Part shown: in pieces, positions 8,007 through 16,356 of the stretch
How positions within the stretch are numbered: the stretch's first letter is position 1
Layout of the letters: every line of letters begins with the position of its first letter
Source of the DNA: Niallia sp. NCCP-28
Lineage (GTDB): Bacteria > Bacillota > Bacilli > Bacillales > Cytobacillaceae
NCBI RefSeq assembly: GCF_023168165.1
Contig: NZ_BQYJ01000011.1
Coordinates: forward strand, 1 to 64,000
Direction: 5' to 3'
DNA: 64,000 bases
The notes under the pieces: generated by a model
Databases searched by the model: none
Seen by the model: the letters and a program-made list of their open reading frames with translations, nothing else
Told to the model about the DNA's origin: nothing
Made by a program: the position numbers and the translations under genes

Positions 8007-8113
8007 ATCATCTGATCTCTCCAGTATTTTTTTAGTTGTCCACGTTTCAAGTAAATCCTCTAATTTGCCAAAAGCTGTTGTTTCCTCCCCTTGAATATTT
8101 ATCCTTATAACAT
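7992..8113 (-). pseudogene. Open frame continuing past argH in another frame
   Basis: Past the argH stop, a different reading frame stays open for about 40 codons to the TAA at 7992-7994, encoding ENVIRINIQGEETTAFGKLE and then DLLETWTTKKILERSDDRELS. Composition is protein-like. It may be a C-terminal extension of the lyase cut off by a frameshift, or the remnant of a small gene. I do not recognise it. Confidence 0.35.
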
Positions 8114-9655
8114 TTTCGCAAGCAACTCATCTAAGGCATATAAAGCATCTTCTGATTTTTCTCTAATCTCCGTTAGCCACTCCGCCTGCCCCTTTTGCTG
8201 CTTCAGCCTTATACCAATCATTCTTTTTACTTCATTGGGATTAGGGCCTCCTGGTAATGTACGGATATTTACGAAATAAACAGGATCTAAGGATTGTCGC
8301 AATGTTGTTTCATCTAATGTCAATTCTTTGCCGATAATGGAAATGGCATTTTTATTTACTAGCTTTAAGGTTATTTCTTGGGGAGAAATATTATGGAAAA
8401 GCGCATCTTTTACGATCGAGCTTGCGATTAGGTGGGCTGTACGGAATGACAGCTGATCTGTGCGCACGATGGTATCGGCGAGTTCGGTAATGGTGGCAAA
8501 ACTTGCTGCAGCTCTTTTTCGCAAAGCATCTTTGTTAATGTCAGCTGTAGCAATGATGCAGCCTAAAAGTCTGCATAATTTATCGAGCAAACTCAAACTT
8601 CTCCAAGCATATGGCTGCATATCATCTTCTGTATCTACAATGTCGCCAAAAGGGGTGTTGTGAAGCATAGTCAGCACGGTTTTGGCATTGCCGGCACAGC
8701 TGGATAATAGTGATCGAATATGTTCTAAGGAAACAGGATTGCGTTTTTGCGGCATAATCGAACTGATTTGCACATAAGGATCGGCAACACGAAGCACATC
8801 ATATTCTTGGGTACTCCATAGCAGCAAATCTTGCACGAATCTACCAAGATTAATAGCAATAATTTGTGTTGATGTCATTGTTTCTGCTATATAATCTGCT
8901 CCGGCAATCGCATCATAGGAATTTTCCACAACACTATCAAATCCAAGCAAATCCTGCATTTTCTCTCGGTCAATGTTAAATCCTGTGGTAGTAAAAGCAG
9001 CTGCTCCCATTGGACTGGCATTGCAATGTTTGTATGCCAGTTTAAATCGCTCTATATCCCGGTTTAAAGAATCCGCTGCTGCCATTATATAATGGGCTAA
9101 AGTTGTCGGCTGAGCTTGCTGTGTATGGGTATAGCCAATCATAAGTGTATCCACATGGTCTTTGGAAAACTGAAGCAATTGTTCTTTTAAAAATAAAACA
9201 GAAGCTAAAGCAGTCTGCATTTTTTCCCTTAATGCAAGCCGAAACATGGTAATGCACATATCATTGCGGCTTCTTGCTATATGAAGATTTCCCGCAATAT
9301 CGCCTGCTTCCTTTAACAGTTCGGATTCTATATGAAAAAACAAATCCTCGACTTGGCCTGAATAGCAAGAGGTTCTGATGGTCTGCAGGTCTATGCTGTT
9401 GATTGCCTCTGCAATTTTTTTGGCATCTGTTTCGCTGATCAATTGCTGCTCTTTCAGCATAATAAGATGTGCTTTATTAATGGCCATCATTGGGTCTAAT
9501 AAATGCATTTTTGCTTCGTCATAAGCAGGTTCAAGCACTACTTCTGTATATGTTTTTCCAGGGAAAGAGCGGCCTTCGTTTTGGAAAATTTGTTCTTTTT
9601 GTGTAAGAGCAGGAGCGTGATTTTCTTCTTTTGAATGTTTATTTGAGGTTTCCAT
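8105..9655 (-). CDS. argH: Argininosuccinate lyase-like protein (ArgH paralogue)
   Basis: A 516-residue member of the fumarase/aspartase superfamily, closest to argininosuccinate lyase. The superfamily signature SSIMPQKRNP is intact, as are HIARSRND and YTHTQQAQPTT. ArgH releases fumarate from argininosuccinate in arginine synthesis, but no argG is beside it, and the protein is about 50 residues longer than usual, with a charged N-terminus. It could be a second ArgH or an enzyme of a related aminoacyl-lyase reaction. GAGGAGG precedes the ATG. The 3' end may be frameshifted (see the preceding entry). It is transcribed alone, convergent with tauD. Confidence 0.75.
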   Translation of the reverse strand: METSNKHSKEENHAPALTQKEQIFQNEGRSFPGKTYTEVVLEPAYDEAKMHLLDPMMAINKAHLIMLKEQQLISETDAKKIAEAINSIDLQTIRTSCYSGQVEDLFFHIESELLKEAGDIAGNLHIARSRNDMCITMFRLALREKMQTALASVLFLKEQLLQFSKDHVDTLMIGYTHTQQAQPTTLAHYIMAAADSLNRDIERFKLAYKHCNASPMGAAAFTTTGFNIDREKMQDLLGFDSVVENSYDAIAGADYIAETMTSTQIIAINLGRFVQDLLLWSTQEYDVLRVADPYVQISSIMPQKRNPVSLEHIRSLLSSCAGNAKTVLTMLHNTPFGDIVDTEDDMQPYAWRSLSLLDKLCRLLGCIIATADINKDALRKRAAASFATITELADTIVRTDQLSFRTAHLIASSIVKDALFHNISPQEITLKLVNKNAISIIGKELTLDETTLRQSLDPVYFVNIRTLPGGPNPNEVKRMIGIRLKQQKGQAEWLTEIREKSEDALYALDELLAKML

Positions 9656-9835
9656 GATTTGTCCTCCTCAAGGATAAATTGAAATTGCATATTTATTTTC
9701 ATCTTATTCTTTTTGCCTAAAGAGTGTTATTTAAACGAAGGATTATAGTTAAAAAAAATAAGGGATAATCAAATAAAAAAGAAGGAATAGAAACTTAAAT
9801 GATGGAATTTTTATTAGAAAAGGGAGGATGGCAAT

Positions 9836-10471
9836 TTGAATATATCTGTACGGGAACTTTATAAACGCTTGATAAAAAATAAAGAAAGCAATCTAACGCT
9901 GTTAATCGGCATCGATGGAGGCGGCGGAGCGGGAAAAAGCACATTGGCAGAAAGTCTCAAAGCGGTTGATCGAAGTGTGGTTACTGTGATCCATATGGAT
10001 GATTTTTATAAAACTTCGAAACAACGAGAATCAGCAAAGGAAGAAATTGGCGGCAATTGGGATTGTAGTCGTGTAAAGGAGCAGATTTTACTGCCATTAA
10101 GCCATAATAAATCGACTCGTTATCAGCGATATGATTGGGAAACAGACAAGCTTTTAGAATGGCATAATGTTTCAGCAGGAGGAATTGTTTTAATAGAAGG
10201 ATGCTATTCACTAATAGAAGATTTAAGGAACTACTACCATTTCACCATTTGGATAGATACGCCAAGAGATATAAGATTGTCCCGTGGGATTGAGAGGGAC
10301 GGCGAGAAGAAGCGGGGCTTATGGGAAGATTTATGGATGCCGGCAGAAGAGGTTTATATAAAGGCTCAAAAGCCAATGGAAAAGGCGGATCTTGTTATTG
10401 ATGGAACCGGAAAAAGGTCCAATATAAAAGACGGCAAGATGCATATTGTAAAAAATTCATCTTTTTTATGA
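9836..10471 (+). CDS. Uridine kinase-like P-loop kinase
   Basis: A 211-residue cytosolic NTPase of the uridine kinase/phosphoribulokinase fold. Walker A IDGGGGAGKST lies near residue 30, followed by the HMDDFYK acceptor-binding segment and a Walker-B-like IVLIEGCYSL. The start is TTG with GGGAGG about 9 nt upstream. The charged ERDGEKKRGLWEDLWMPAEE lid is typical of small unassigned Udk homologues in bacilli. Substrate is unknown; udk itself normally lies elsewhere. It is probably monocistronic. Confidence 0.75.
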   Translation: MNISVRELYKRLIKNKESNLTLLIGIDGGGGAGKSTLAESLKAVDRSVVTVIHMDDFYKTSKQRESAKEEIGGNWDCSRVKEQILLPLSHNKSTRYQRYDWETDKLLEWHNVSAGGIVLIEGCYSLIEDLRNYYHFTIWIDTPRDIRLSRGIERDGEKKRGLWEDLWMPAEEVYIKAQKPMEKADLVIDGTGKRSNIKDGKMHIVKNSSFL

Positions 10472-10542
10472 TAATATTTTAAAAATTTTGGTCAAGAGAG
10501 CGGTGCAGCGATTTATCATGAAAAATTCCAGCAAGTTTTTTA

Positions 10543-10596
10543 CTTATCCCGCATTAACGGGCAGTAAAACCCCCATTGATTGAAGTTTCACTTTAT
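10543..10596 (+). repeat. bcr1-like repeat, copy A (internally deleted)
   Basis: Holds only the two ends of the ~155-bp element seen whole at 43518-43675: CCCGCATTAACGGGCAGTAA joined to CCATTGATTGAAG and TTTCACTTTAT. CCCG/CGGG and AGTAAAAC/GTTTCACT can each form hairpins. Confidence 0.75.
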
Positions 10597-10634
10597 CAAT
10601 TTATATTATTTAGCCTGTTTTTTGTTTTAATAGT

Positions 10635-10850
10635 GTGCTGGATTTGTACATCAGCAAGCCGTTTACGTGGGTTGATTTTGCGGCAATCTGCATTAGTCTG
10701 CTTTGGGCGGTGCTGATTTTTATTACTGCAGACAAATTGTATGAAAAGTTGGATGCTATTCGTTTACGGAATAAGGTTTTTCTTTCTATTCCTGCATTTA
10801 TATTAGTTATCTTTTTTATTGTGTTATTAAATGAACTGTTTAGTTGGTAA
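10635..10850 (+). CDS. Small two-TM hypothetical protein
   Basis: A 71-residue hydrophobic protein with two membrane segments (about 14-32 and 50-68) joined by a basic loop. The GTG start has no clear ribosome binding site, and a bcr1-like repeat ends 40 bp upstream, so the frame may be the 3' part of a gene that lost its 5' end. I do not recognise a family. Confidence 0.4.
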   Translation: MLDLYISKPFTWVDFAAICISLLWAVLIFITADKLYEKLDAIRLRNKVFLSIPAFILVIFFIVLLNELFSW

Positions 10851-10923
10851 AGCAAGAAAAAGACTGCATCGAGAAAATTACAGTAAAGATCGTATAGAAA
10901 CAGGCAATCAATGAGGTGAATTT

Positions 10924-11481
10924 ATGCAATTTGTTCTAATATTTGGGCCGCAAGCGGTTGGGAAAATGACGGTTGGACAGGAACTGGAAAAAATAACAAA
11001 GTTAAAGCTTTTTCATAATCATATGACAATTGAATTAGTGCATCCCTTATTCGGATTCAGCAAGGAAACATGGAGATTGGTAGATTTATTTCGTTTAGAG
11101 ATATTTAAAGCGGTGGCTGAAAGTGATTTGTCTGGCCTGATTTTCACTTATGTATGGGCATTTGATCAGCAAGAAGACTGGGGTTTTGTTGAGACTATAT
11201 GCCGTATTTTTGAGGAAAAAGGCGGAGATATTTACTTTGTGGAACTTGAAGCGGATTTTGAAGAAAGGCTAATCCGCAATAAAATGCCTCATAGACTTGA
11301 ACATAAACCTACAAAAAGAGATATTAAGCAGTCTGAGCGAGAATTGAAAAGTTCCATGGAGGCATACAGATTAAATTCAATAAAAGGAGAAATAAAAAGA
11401 AAGAATTATATAAAAATCAACAATACAAAAATTCACCCTGAGGCAGTAGCCAAAATGATAAAAGATCGATTCCATTTATAG
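10924..11481 (+). CDS. P-loop kinase-like protein
   Basis: A 185-residue cytosolic protein beginning with a Walker A variant GPQAVGKMT at residues 8-16, similar to shikimate/gluconate kinase-like AAA_33 or AAA_18 proteins. HNHMTIELV and the later RMPHRLEHKPTKRD-type basic segment (as NKMPHRLEHKPTKRD) match an unassigned bacillus family. The second-last Walker residue is Met rather than Ser or Thr before T17, an unusual P-loop. AGGTGA precedes the ATG. Function unknown. Confidence 0.7.
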   Translation: MQFVLIFGPQAVGKMTVGQELEKITKLKLFHNHMTIELVHPLFGFSKETWRLVDLFRLEIFKAVAESDLSGLIFTYVWAFDQQEDWGFVETICRIFEEKGGDIYFVELEADFEERLIRNKMPHRLEHKPTKRDIKQSERELKSSMEAYRLNSIKGEIKRKNYIKINNTKIHPEAVAKMIKDRFHL

Positions 11482-11671
11482 CAAGTTATTTTGAGAAGTT
11501 GGCAAGTGTTTTGTCTATAAGAGGTTAATCTCCTATGCTTTTTCGCAGTTAATCAAGGGAAAAGACTGTTAACAGCGTCAGTGTAAATAAGTGATTCGAA
11601 GTGTTGGGAAGCTGTATGTGAAATGGAAACAATATATCGCAAGCCACTAAGTTAAAAAAGGTGTTGAGACG

Positions 11672-12961
11672 ATGAGATTAGCAGTGATTTCAGATGATTT
11701 AACAGGTGCAAGTGATTGTGGAGCCCAGCTGATTAAATATGGATTAAAAGTTGCTGTTTCTGTTACAAATAATGAAAAAATTTCAAATGAGAAAAAAACA
11801 GTCATTTTTAATACAGATAGTCGATCCTTATCCAAAGAAGAGGCTTATAAAAGAGTATATCAACTTTCATCCTTGCTAGCAGGTGGGAATTTTGATGTCA
11901 TTTATAAAAAGATCGACAGCACAATGCGAGGGAATATTGGCATAGAAATTAATGCTCTATCTGATGCTTTACTGCCTGATTTTATCATTATTGCACCAGG
12001 ATATCCTCAAAATGACAGGAAAATTTCAGAGGGTAAGCACTATTTGAATGGAATATTGCTTCATGAAACGGAAGTAGCAAAAGATCCTAAAACTCCTGTG
12101 GAAGAATCGGATATTACTTTGTTAATAGAGAAACAGTCAAATAGAAAAACAGGACACATAAATAGAGATGTACTGCTTAGTGGACCGAATGCTATTTGTG
12201 AAACTTTTCGTTATTATAAACAAAAAGGAATTAAGTATATTACGGTTGATTCAGTAGAGGAACAAGATTTTGTTCTTTTATTAGAATCTTTAATCTCATT
12301 AAAGAATAAAATTGTTTGGTGCGGTTCGTCCGGATTAATATCCCATATTCCAAAGATGTTTGGTTTGCAAATAGAAGAAAATAATCGTTTTTTACTGTCT
12401 AATCATGTACTTCCAGCACTATTCGTAGTTGGAAGTGTCAGCAAGATTGGGCGTAAACAATTACGTTATTTACTAAATGATCGGTCTGTAGTGGGAATTG
12501 AATTTAATTCTGTTACCTTCTTTTCAGAGGAAACGAAAACAAAAGAAGAGATTAGATTGTTAAAAAAACGAGCAATAGAAGCTTTTGGAAATCAGCAAAG
12601 TGCAGTTTTATTTTCCTCTGATTTAGTTGAAGAGACACAAAAAATAGGGAAATCAAAAGGGCTATCTGCAGTGGAAATCAGCAATCTTATTTCTAAAACA
12701 ATCGGTGAAATAGCGTTCCATATCATTAAAGAATGTAAGGTGAAACGTCTTTTCCTGACAGGAGGAGATACAGCACAGCAAGTATTAGAACAGCTTGGCA
12801 TTAAATATTTTCATTTATTAGATGAAGTGGAAGCTGGGATTCCTATTGGAAAATTAGATGACAGCAACATCATAGCGGTAACAAAAGCAGGAAACTTCGG
12901 AAATGAATATACGATGATTAATGCTTTAAATAAATTCAATGGGAAAAAAATCAAAAAATGA
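11672..12961 (+). CDS. dtnK: Four-carbon acid sugar kinase (DUF1537/OtnK family)
   Basis: A 429-residue cytosolic kinase of the two-domain DUF1537 family, which phosphorylates four-carbon sugar acids such as D-threonate or D-erythronate. Family signatures are visible: N-terminal SDDLTGASDCGAQL, YKKIDSTMRGN near residue 80, APGYPQNDR, and the C-terminal nucleotide-binding FLTGGDTAQQVLEQLG and AVTKAGNFG. The next gene is a PdxA-type dehydrogenase 60 nt downstream, the established pairing for threonate-4-phosphate breakdown to dihydroxyacetone phosphate. Which acid is used cannot be told from sequence. The ATG has a weak GGTG-type ribosome binding site. Confidence 0.85.
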   Translation: MRLAVISDDLTGASDCGAQLIKYGLKVAVSVTNNEKISNEKKTVIFNTDSRSLSKEEAYKRVYQLSSLLAGGNFDVIYKKIDSTMRGNIGIEINALSDALLPDFIIIAPGYPQNDRKISEGKHYLNGILLHETEVAKDPKTPVEESDITLLIEKQSNRKTGHINRDVLLSGPNAICETFRYYKQKGIKYITVDSVEEQDFVLLLESLISLKNKIVWCGSSGLISHIPKMFGLQIEENNRFLLSNHVLPALFVVGSVSKIGRKQLRYLLNDRSVVGIEFNSVTFFSEETKTKEEIRLLKKRAIEAFGNQQSAVLFSSDLVEETQKIGKSKGLSAVEISNLISKTIGEIAFHIIKECKVKRLFLTGGDTAQQVLEQLGIKYFHLLDEVEAGIPIGKLDDSNIIAVTKAGNFGNEYTMINALNKFNGKKIKK

Positions 12962-13021
12962 GCTAAAGAATTAAGGGCCTTTATTTATGATAGAGGCAAA
13001 AAATTTAAGGAGAAGATTAAA

Positions 13022-14029
13022 ATGAAACCAGTTATAGGAATTACAATGGGTGATGCAGCTGGTGTAGGGCCAGAAATCATTCTTAAGGCCTTATCAAAAT
13101 CTGAAACATATAAAATGTGTAGACCGATAGTAATTGGTGATTCTTTTATTTTAGATAGAGCAATGAAAATAATAGGGATATCTTTTGTATTGAATAAAAT
13201 TATTTCTGTTAAAGAAGCGGCTTTTCAACATGGTGTTATTGACATTATTGATTTAGATTTATTAGATTCAGAAGTTGAATTTGGCAAAGTTTCTGCAAAA
13301 GCTGGTGCAGCAGCTTTTAAATTTTTGGAAAAAGCGGTTCATTTAGCGAAAGAAAAAGAAATTGATGCGATTTGCACTGCTCCATTAAATAAAGAGGCCT
13401 TGCGTAAAGGGGGATATAAATATCCAGGTCATACGGAGATTTTGGCAGAACTGACAGAAACTAAAGATTATTCGATGATGCTGTCTTCTCCAAAACTTAA
13501 AGTAATACATTTAACTACACATGTTGGTCTTAGAAAAGCTATCGATTTAATAGATCCTGAAAGAACATATAAGGTAATAGAATTGGCTCATATGACATTA
13601 AGCAATGCTGGTTATCTTAATCCACGAATAGCAGTATGCGGGATAAATCCCCATGCTGGTGAAAGCGGTTTATTTGGAATGGGAGAAGAAGAAGAAAAAT
13701 TACTGCCTGCTATTGAAAAAGCGGCAGATGAAGGCATAAATGTAACAGGACCACACCCTGCAGATACTGTATTTTTCCGTGCGGTAAGAGGAGATTTTGA
13801 TATAGTTGTTGCTTGTTATCATGACCAAGGGCATGTTCCTATAAAGGTTTTAGGTTTAGAAGAAGGCGTCAACATTACAGTAGGATTAAATGGTGGAATG
13901 ATCCGCACTTCAGTTGATCATGGAACTGCTTTTGATATTGCTGGAAAAGGAATTGCAGATGAAAGAAGCATGGTTGCCGCTTTAAAATCTGCCACTGAAC
14001 TTGCTCCAAAGGAAATTAAGCATAATTAG
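13022..14029 (+). CDS. pdxA2: PdxA2-type D-threonate/erythronate-4-phosphate dehydrogenase
   Basis: A 335-residue homologue of 4-hydroxythreonine-4-phosphate dehydrogenase. Diagnostic stretches include GITMGDAAGVGPEI, the TAPLNKEALRKGG loop, GHTEILAE, GINPHAGESG, and the metal site CYHDQGHVPIKVLG. Pairing with the upstream DUF1537 kinase argues for oxidative decarboxylation of a four-carbon acid 4-phosphate rather than pyridoxal phosphate synthesis. AAGGAGAAG lies 7-8 nt before the ATG. It is the last gene of the two-gene unit; a large palindrome follows. Confidence 0.87.
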   Translation: MKPVIGITMGDAAGVGPEIILKALSKSETYKMCRPIVIGDSFILDRAMKIIGISFVLNKIISVKEAAFQHGVIDIIDLDLLDSEVEFGKVSAKAGAAAFKFLEKAVHLAKEKEIDAICTAPLNKEALRKGGYKYPGHTEILAELTETKDYSMMLSSPKLKVIHLTTHVGLRKAIDLIDPERTYKVIELAHMTLSNAGYLNPRIAVCGINPHAGESGLFGMGEEEEKLLPAIEKAADEGINVTGPHPADTVFFRAVRGDFDIVVACYHDQGHVPIKVLGLEEGVNITVGLNGGMIRTSVDHGTAFDIAGKGIADERSMVAALKSATELAPKEIKHN

Positions 14030-14080
14030 GTGAAAAGGGAAAGCGATGGTTAGTTAGTTCTTTCCCGATGCTACTAAATC

Positions 14081-14112
14081 TGATTTATTCCTTATTAATA
14101 AGGAATAAATCA
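14081..14112. repeat. Perfect 32-bp palindrome
   Basis: The left half TGATTTATTCCTTATT is followed directly by its exact reverse complement. It lies 50 bp after pdxA2. As RNA it is a hairpin with almost no loop and lacks a clean T-run, so it is a poor classical terminator; an operator is possible. Confidence 0.7.
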
Positions 14113-14162
14113 TTCGAAAAACTCATCAGTATATAGAAGTTTAATAAAATCGAGGTTGGTAA

Positions 14163-14317
14163 ATAAAGTGAAAACGCAAACAGTGGGGGCACGTCCCCCG
14201 CTGTTTATTAGTTGAACCAATCAGGCTATTACAAGCAAGCTTCTATCCACCTGGATTTCTTGTGTTCTGTTATCATCCCATAGGTAGGGGGAAAAAGCCC
14301 GTTGCTGTGTGATAAAG
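14163..14317 (-). repeat. bcr1-like repeat, copy D (full length, reversed)
   Basis: 155 bp bounded on both sides by ATAAA (TTTAT on the other strand). Read in reverse it aligns end to end with copy B at 43518-43675: shared blocks are CAGTGGGGG, TTATTAGTTGAACCAATC, CACCTGGATTTC and the terminal GATAAAG. Divergence is high, so the insertion is old. Confidence 0.75.
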
Positions 14318-14572
14318 ACAACGTTCGAGGGATTGTTTAAAGAAAAGAATGGTTATCATGCCAAATATAGTTTGCATATATGTCCTAAAGTTGTTTAATT
14401 CTAAGTTGACTTATCGGAATAATTTGTTATATACTGAATACAACAATAAAACAGGCGAAATAATTTTTGCATTTATTTAAAGACAAGCAAATAATTTAGG
14501 GATGTCTAGAGAACGGAAGCGATTATCCCGCGTTCTTTGACGAAATAAATTGAATAATGAGGAGTGATAGTA
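14318..14572 (+). other. Leader of FbpA-like gene
   Basis: A promoter candidate is present: TTGACT (14407-14412), 18-nt spacer, TATACT (14431-14436). No clear Fur box (GATAATGATAATCATTATC-like) could be found. Nothing else is seen. Confidence 0.4.
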
Positions 14573-14779
14573 ATGGGAAATCTTTTACGTATAGATGAGC
14601 AGGCTAGGAAAGAAAAATTAATAAATAGACTTATTGCTTTAAAAGTATATAAAAAAGAGGATAAGCATCTTTATGAGATGTCTGTAAAAGAATTAGAATT
14701 TCAATTCAGAATGGCTATCGCAAAAAATCATCCTCACAGTGATATGGGATCACTGCGCTGGAAAAAGAAAAGAGCTTGA
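14573..14779 (+). CDS. FbpA-like small basic protein
   Basis: A 68-residue basic protein resembling the Fur-regulated basic protein FbpA family of bacilli: RKEKLINRLIALKVYKKEDKHLYEMSVKELEFQF. B. subtilis FbpA assists the small RNA FsrA in the iron-sparing response. A second homologue lies at 43732. The start is ATG 14573, with GAGGAG 8 nt upstream; an in-frame GTG at 14564 would overlap that site. It is monocistronic. Iron regulation is not evident in the promoter. Confidence 0.7.
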   Translation: MGNLLRIDEQARKEKLINRLIALKVYKKEDKHLYEMSVKELEFQFRMAIAKNHPHSDMGSLRWKKKRA

Positions 14780-15109
14780 TTTTATCTATTAAAAAATTTT
14801 GATGATGGAAAATGGCGGATTATTATCTGAGTGTCAGACTAAAAAAGTGCTAGTTTTAAGATAGAAAGTTAAATACTTTTATTTGTCCTCTTCTTTTTAA
14901 AGTTGAGGCTATTTGTTTATTGTTATAATTAGAGGCTTATTAGGTTTAGCGCATTTTTTAGTCAGCATGAAGTGTAGGCAGTTTGAATTTAGTCTATTGC
15001 ATAATATAGATTAGCCCAAAATACTGATATCAATAAGTTATTAGATGGAAAGTTTGCCAGCCAAATAAGAGAAAAACAAACTATAAAACTAGAAAGTAGA
15101 GGAAATAGA
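14780..15109. other. Non-coding gap before FGE gene
   Basis: No ORF with a binding site was seen. TTGAGG and TATAAT near 14900-14930 are spaced by 15 nt and could be a weak promoter for the downstream gene. Confidence 0.4.
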
Positions 15110-16069
15110 ATGTCTAAACCAGTTAAGTCTGCTTGCTGCAGTATAAATAGGCAGAATTCTAATGAAAAAAAGGCTGCTAATCAACCAGTAATTAATACAT
15201 TAAAGCCATGCAGCAAAAAAGAAATGATTTATTTATCGGGTGGAGAATTTTTGATGGGGACAAATTCAAAGGAAGGGCATCCAGCAGATGGAGAAGGTCC
15301 AATCCGAAAGGTAGTGATAGATCCATTTTATATAGATGCCACTGCGGTAACCAATGCTCAATTTGCAAAATTTGTGAAAGAAACAGGATATAAGACCGAA
15401 GCAGAAGCGTTTGGCAATTCTTTTGTTTTCTATAGTTTTTTATCATCTAATGATACAAAAGAAGTAAAAGGATCTGTGCAGCAGACACCGTGGTGGTTGT
15501 TGGTAGAGGGGGCATATTGGAAACAGCCTGAGGGCATGGATTCTTCTATTGATAAACGTATGGATCATCCTGTAGTTCATATTTCTTGGAATGATGCTAC
15601 TGCATACTGCCAGTGGGCGGGCAAGAGATTGCCGACAGAGGCAGAATGGGAATATGCTGCAAGAGGAGGTTTGGAACAAAGGTTATATCCCTGGGGAGAT
15701 AGTTTAACGCCAAACGGCGAATATAGATGCAACATTTGGCAAGGGGAATTTCCTTTGAATAATCTTGCCCTAGATGGTTATATGGGAACTGCACCAGCAA
15801 ATTCGTTTCCTCCAAATTCATATGGATTATATAATACAGTAGGAAATGTATGGGAGTGGTGCTCTGACTGGTTTACAGCATTATTTCATAAAAATGATTT
15901 ATGGCAAAATCCAAAAGGTCCATCTAGGGGCAGTGCCAAAGTTATGAAAGGAGGCTCTTATCTTTGCCATCATTCTTATTGCAATCGTTACAGAGTAGCA
16001 GCCAGAAGTTCGAATACACCAGATAGTTCAACAGGAAATATCGGTTTTCGATGTGCAGCAGATATTTAG
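15110..16069 (+). CDS. Formylglycine-generating enzyme (sulfatase activator)
   Basis: A 319-residue SUMF1/FGE-sulfatase domain protein. It should oxidise the active-site cysteine of a sulfatase to formylglycine in the cytosol. Both copper/catalytic cysteines of true FGEs are present, C286 and C291 in GGSYLCHHSYCNRYR, and the following ARSSNTPDSSTGNIGFRCA is almost the textbook FGE ending. The N-terminus has an extra Cys-rich SACCSI segment. The convergent neighbour is a Cys-type sulfatase with a CSPSR target motif, its obvious client. GAGG precedes the ATG. Confidence 0.92.
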   Translation: MSKPVKSACCSINRQNSNEKKAANQPVINTLKPCSKKEMIYLSGGEFLMGTNSKEGHPADGEGPIRKVVIDPFYIDATAVTNAQFAKFVKETGYKTEAEAFGNSFVFYSFLSSNDTKEVKGSVQQTPWWLLVEGAYWKQPEGMDSSIDKRMDHPVVHISWNDATAYCQWAGKRLPTEAEWEYAARGGLEQRLYPWGDSLTPNGEYRCNIWQGEFPLNNLALDGYMGTAPANSFPPNSYGLYNTVGNVWEWCSDWFTALFHKNDLWQNPKGPSRGSAKVMKGGSYLCHHSYCNRYRVAARSSNTPDSSTGNIGFRCAADI

Positions 16070-16356
16070 CAGAGCGATAAAGTGCAACTTTAATTAATGG
16101 AAGGGTTTTTTATCTCCACTTAGATTTTTGGTTTGCTCTTATATTATAACCTTAAGGTGGGGAAAAGCCTGTTAAATATATTACTATAGCAAGTGGCGAC
16201 TATCAAAATAAAATAAAAAGGATTAGGCAGGTGCTGAAATGCTTCTTTAGATACATAGAAATTTGTATGGCATTTTTTGATGAAGTAAAAAAATACTATA
16301 TAAAAATACGTTTAAAGAGTCTATTTTGCACCTGATTTCCCTTTTTAAGCATCTTT

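Noticed and set aside
14165-14180. Catabolite-responsive element TGAAAACGCAAACA
   Set aside because: One key mismatch, and it lies inside the bcr1-like repeat rather than in a promoter.
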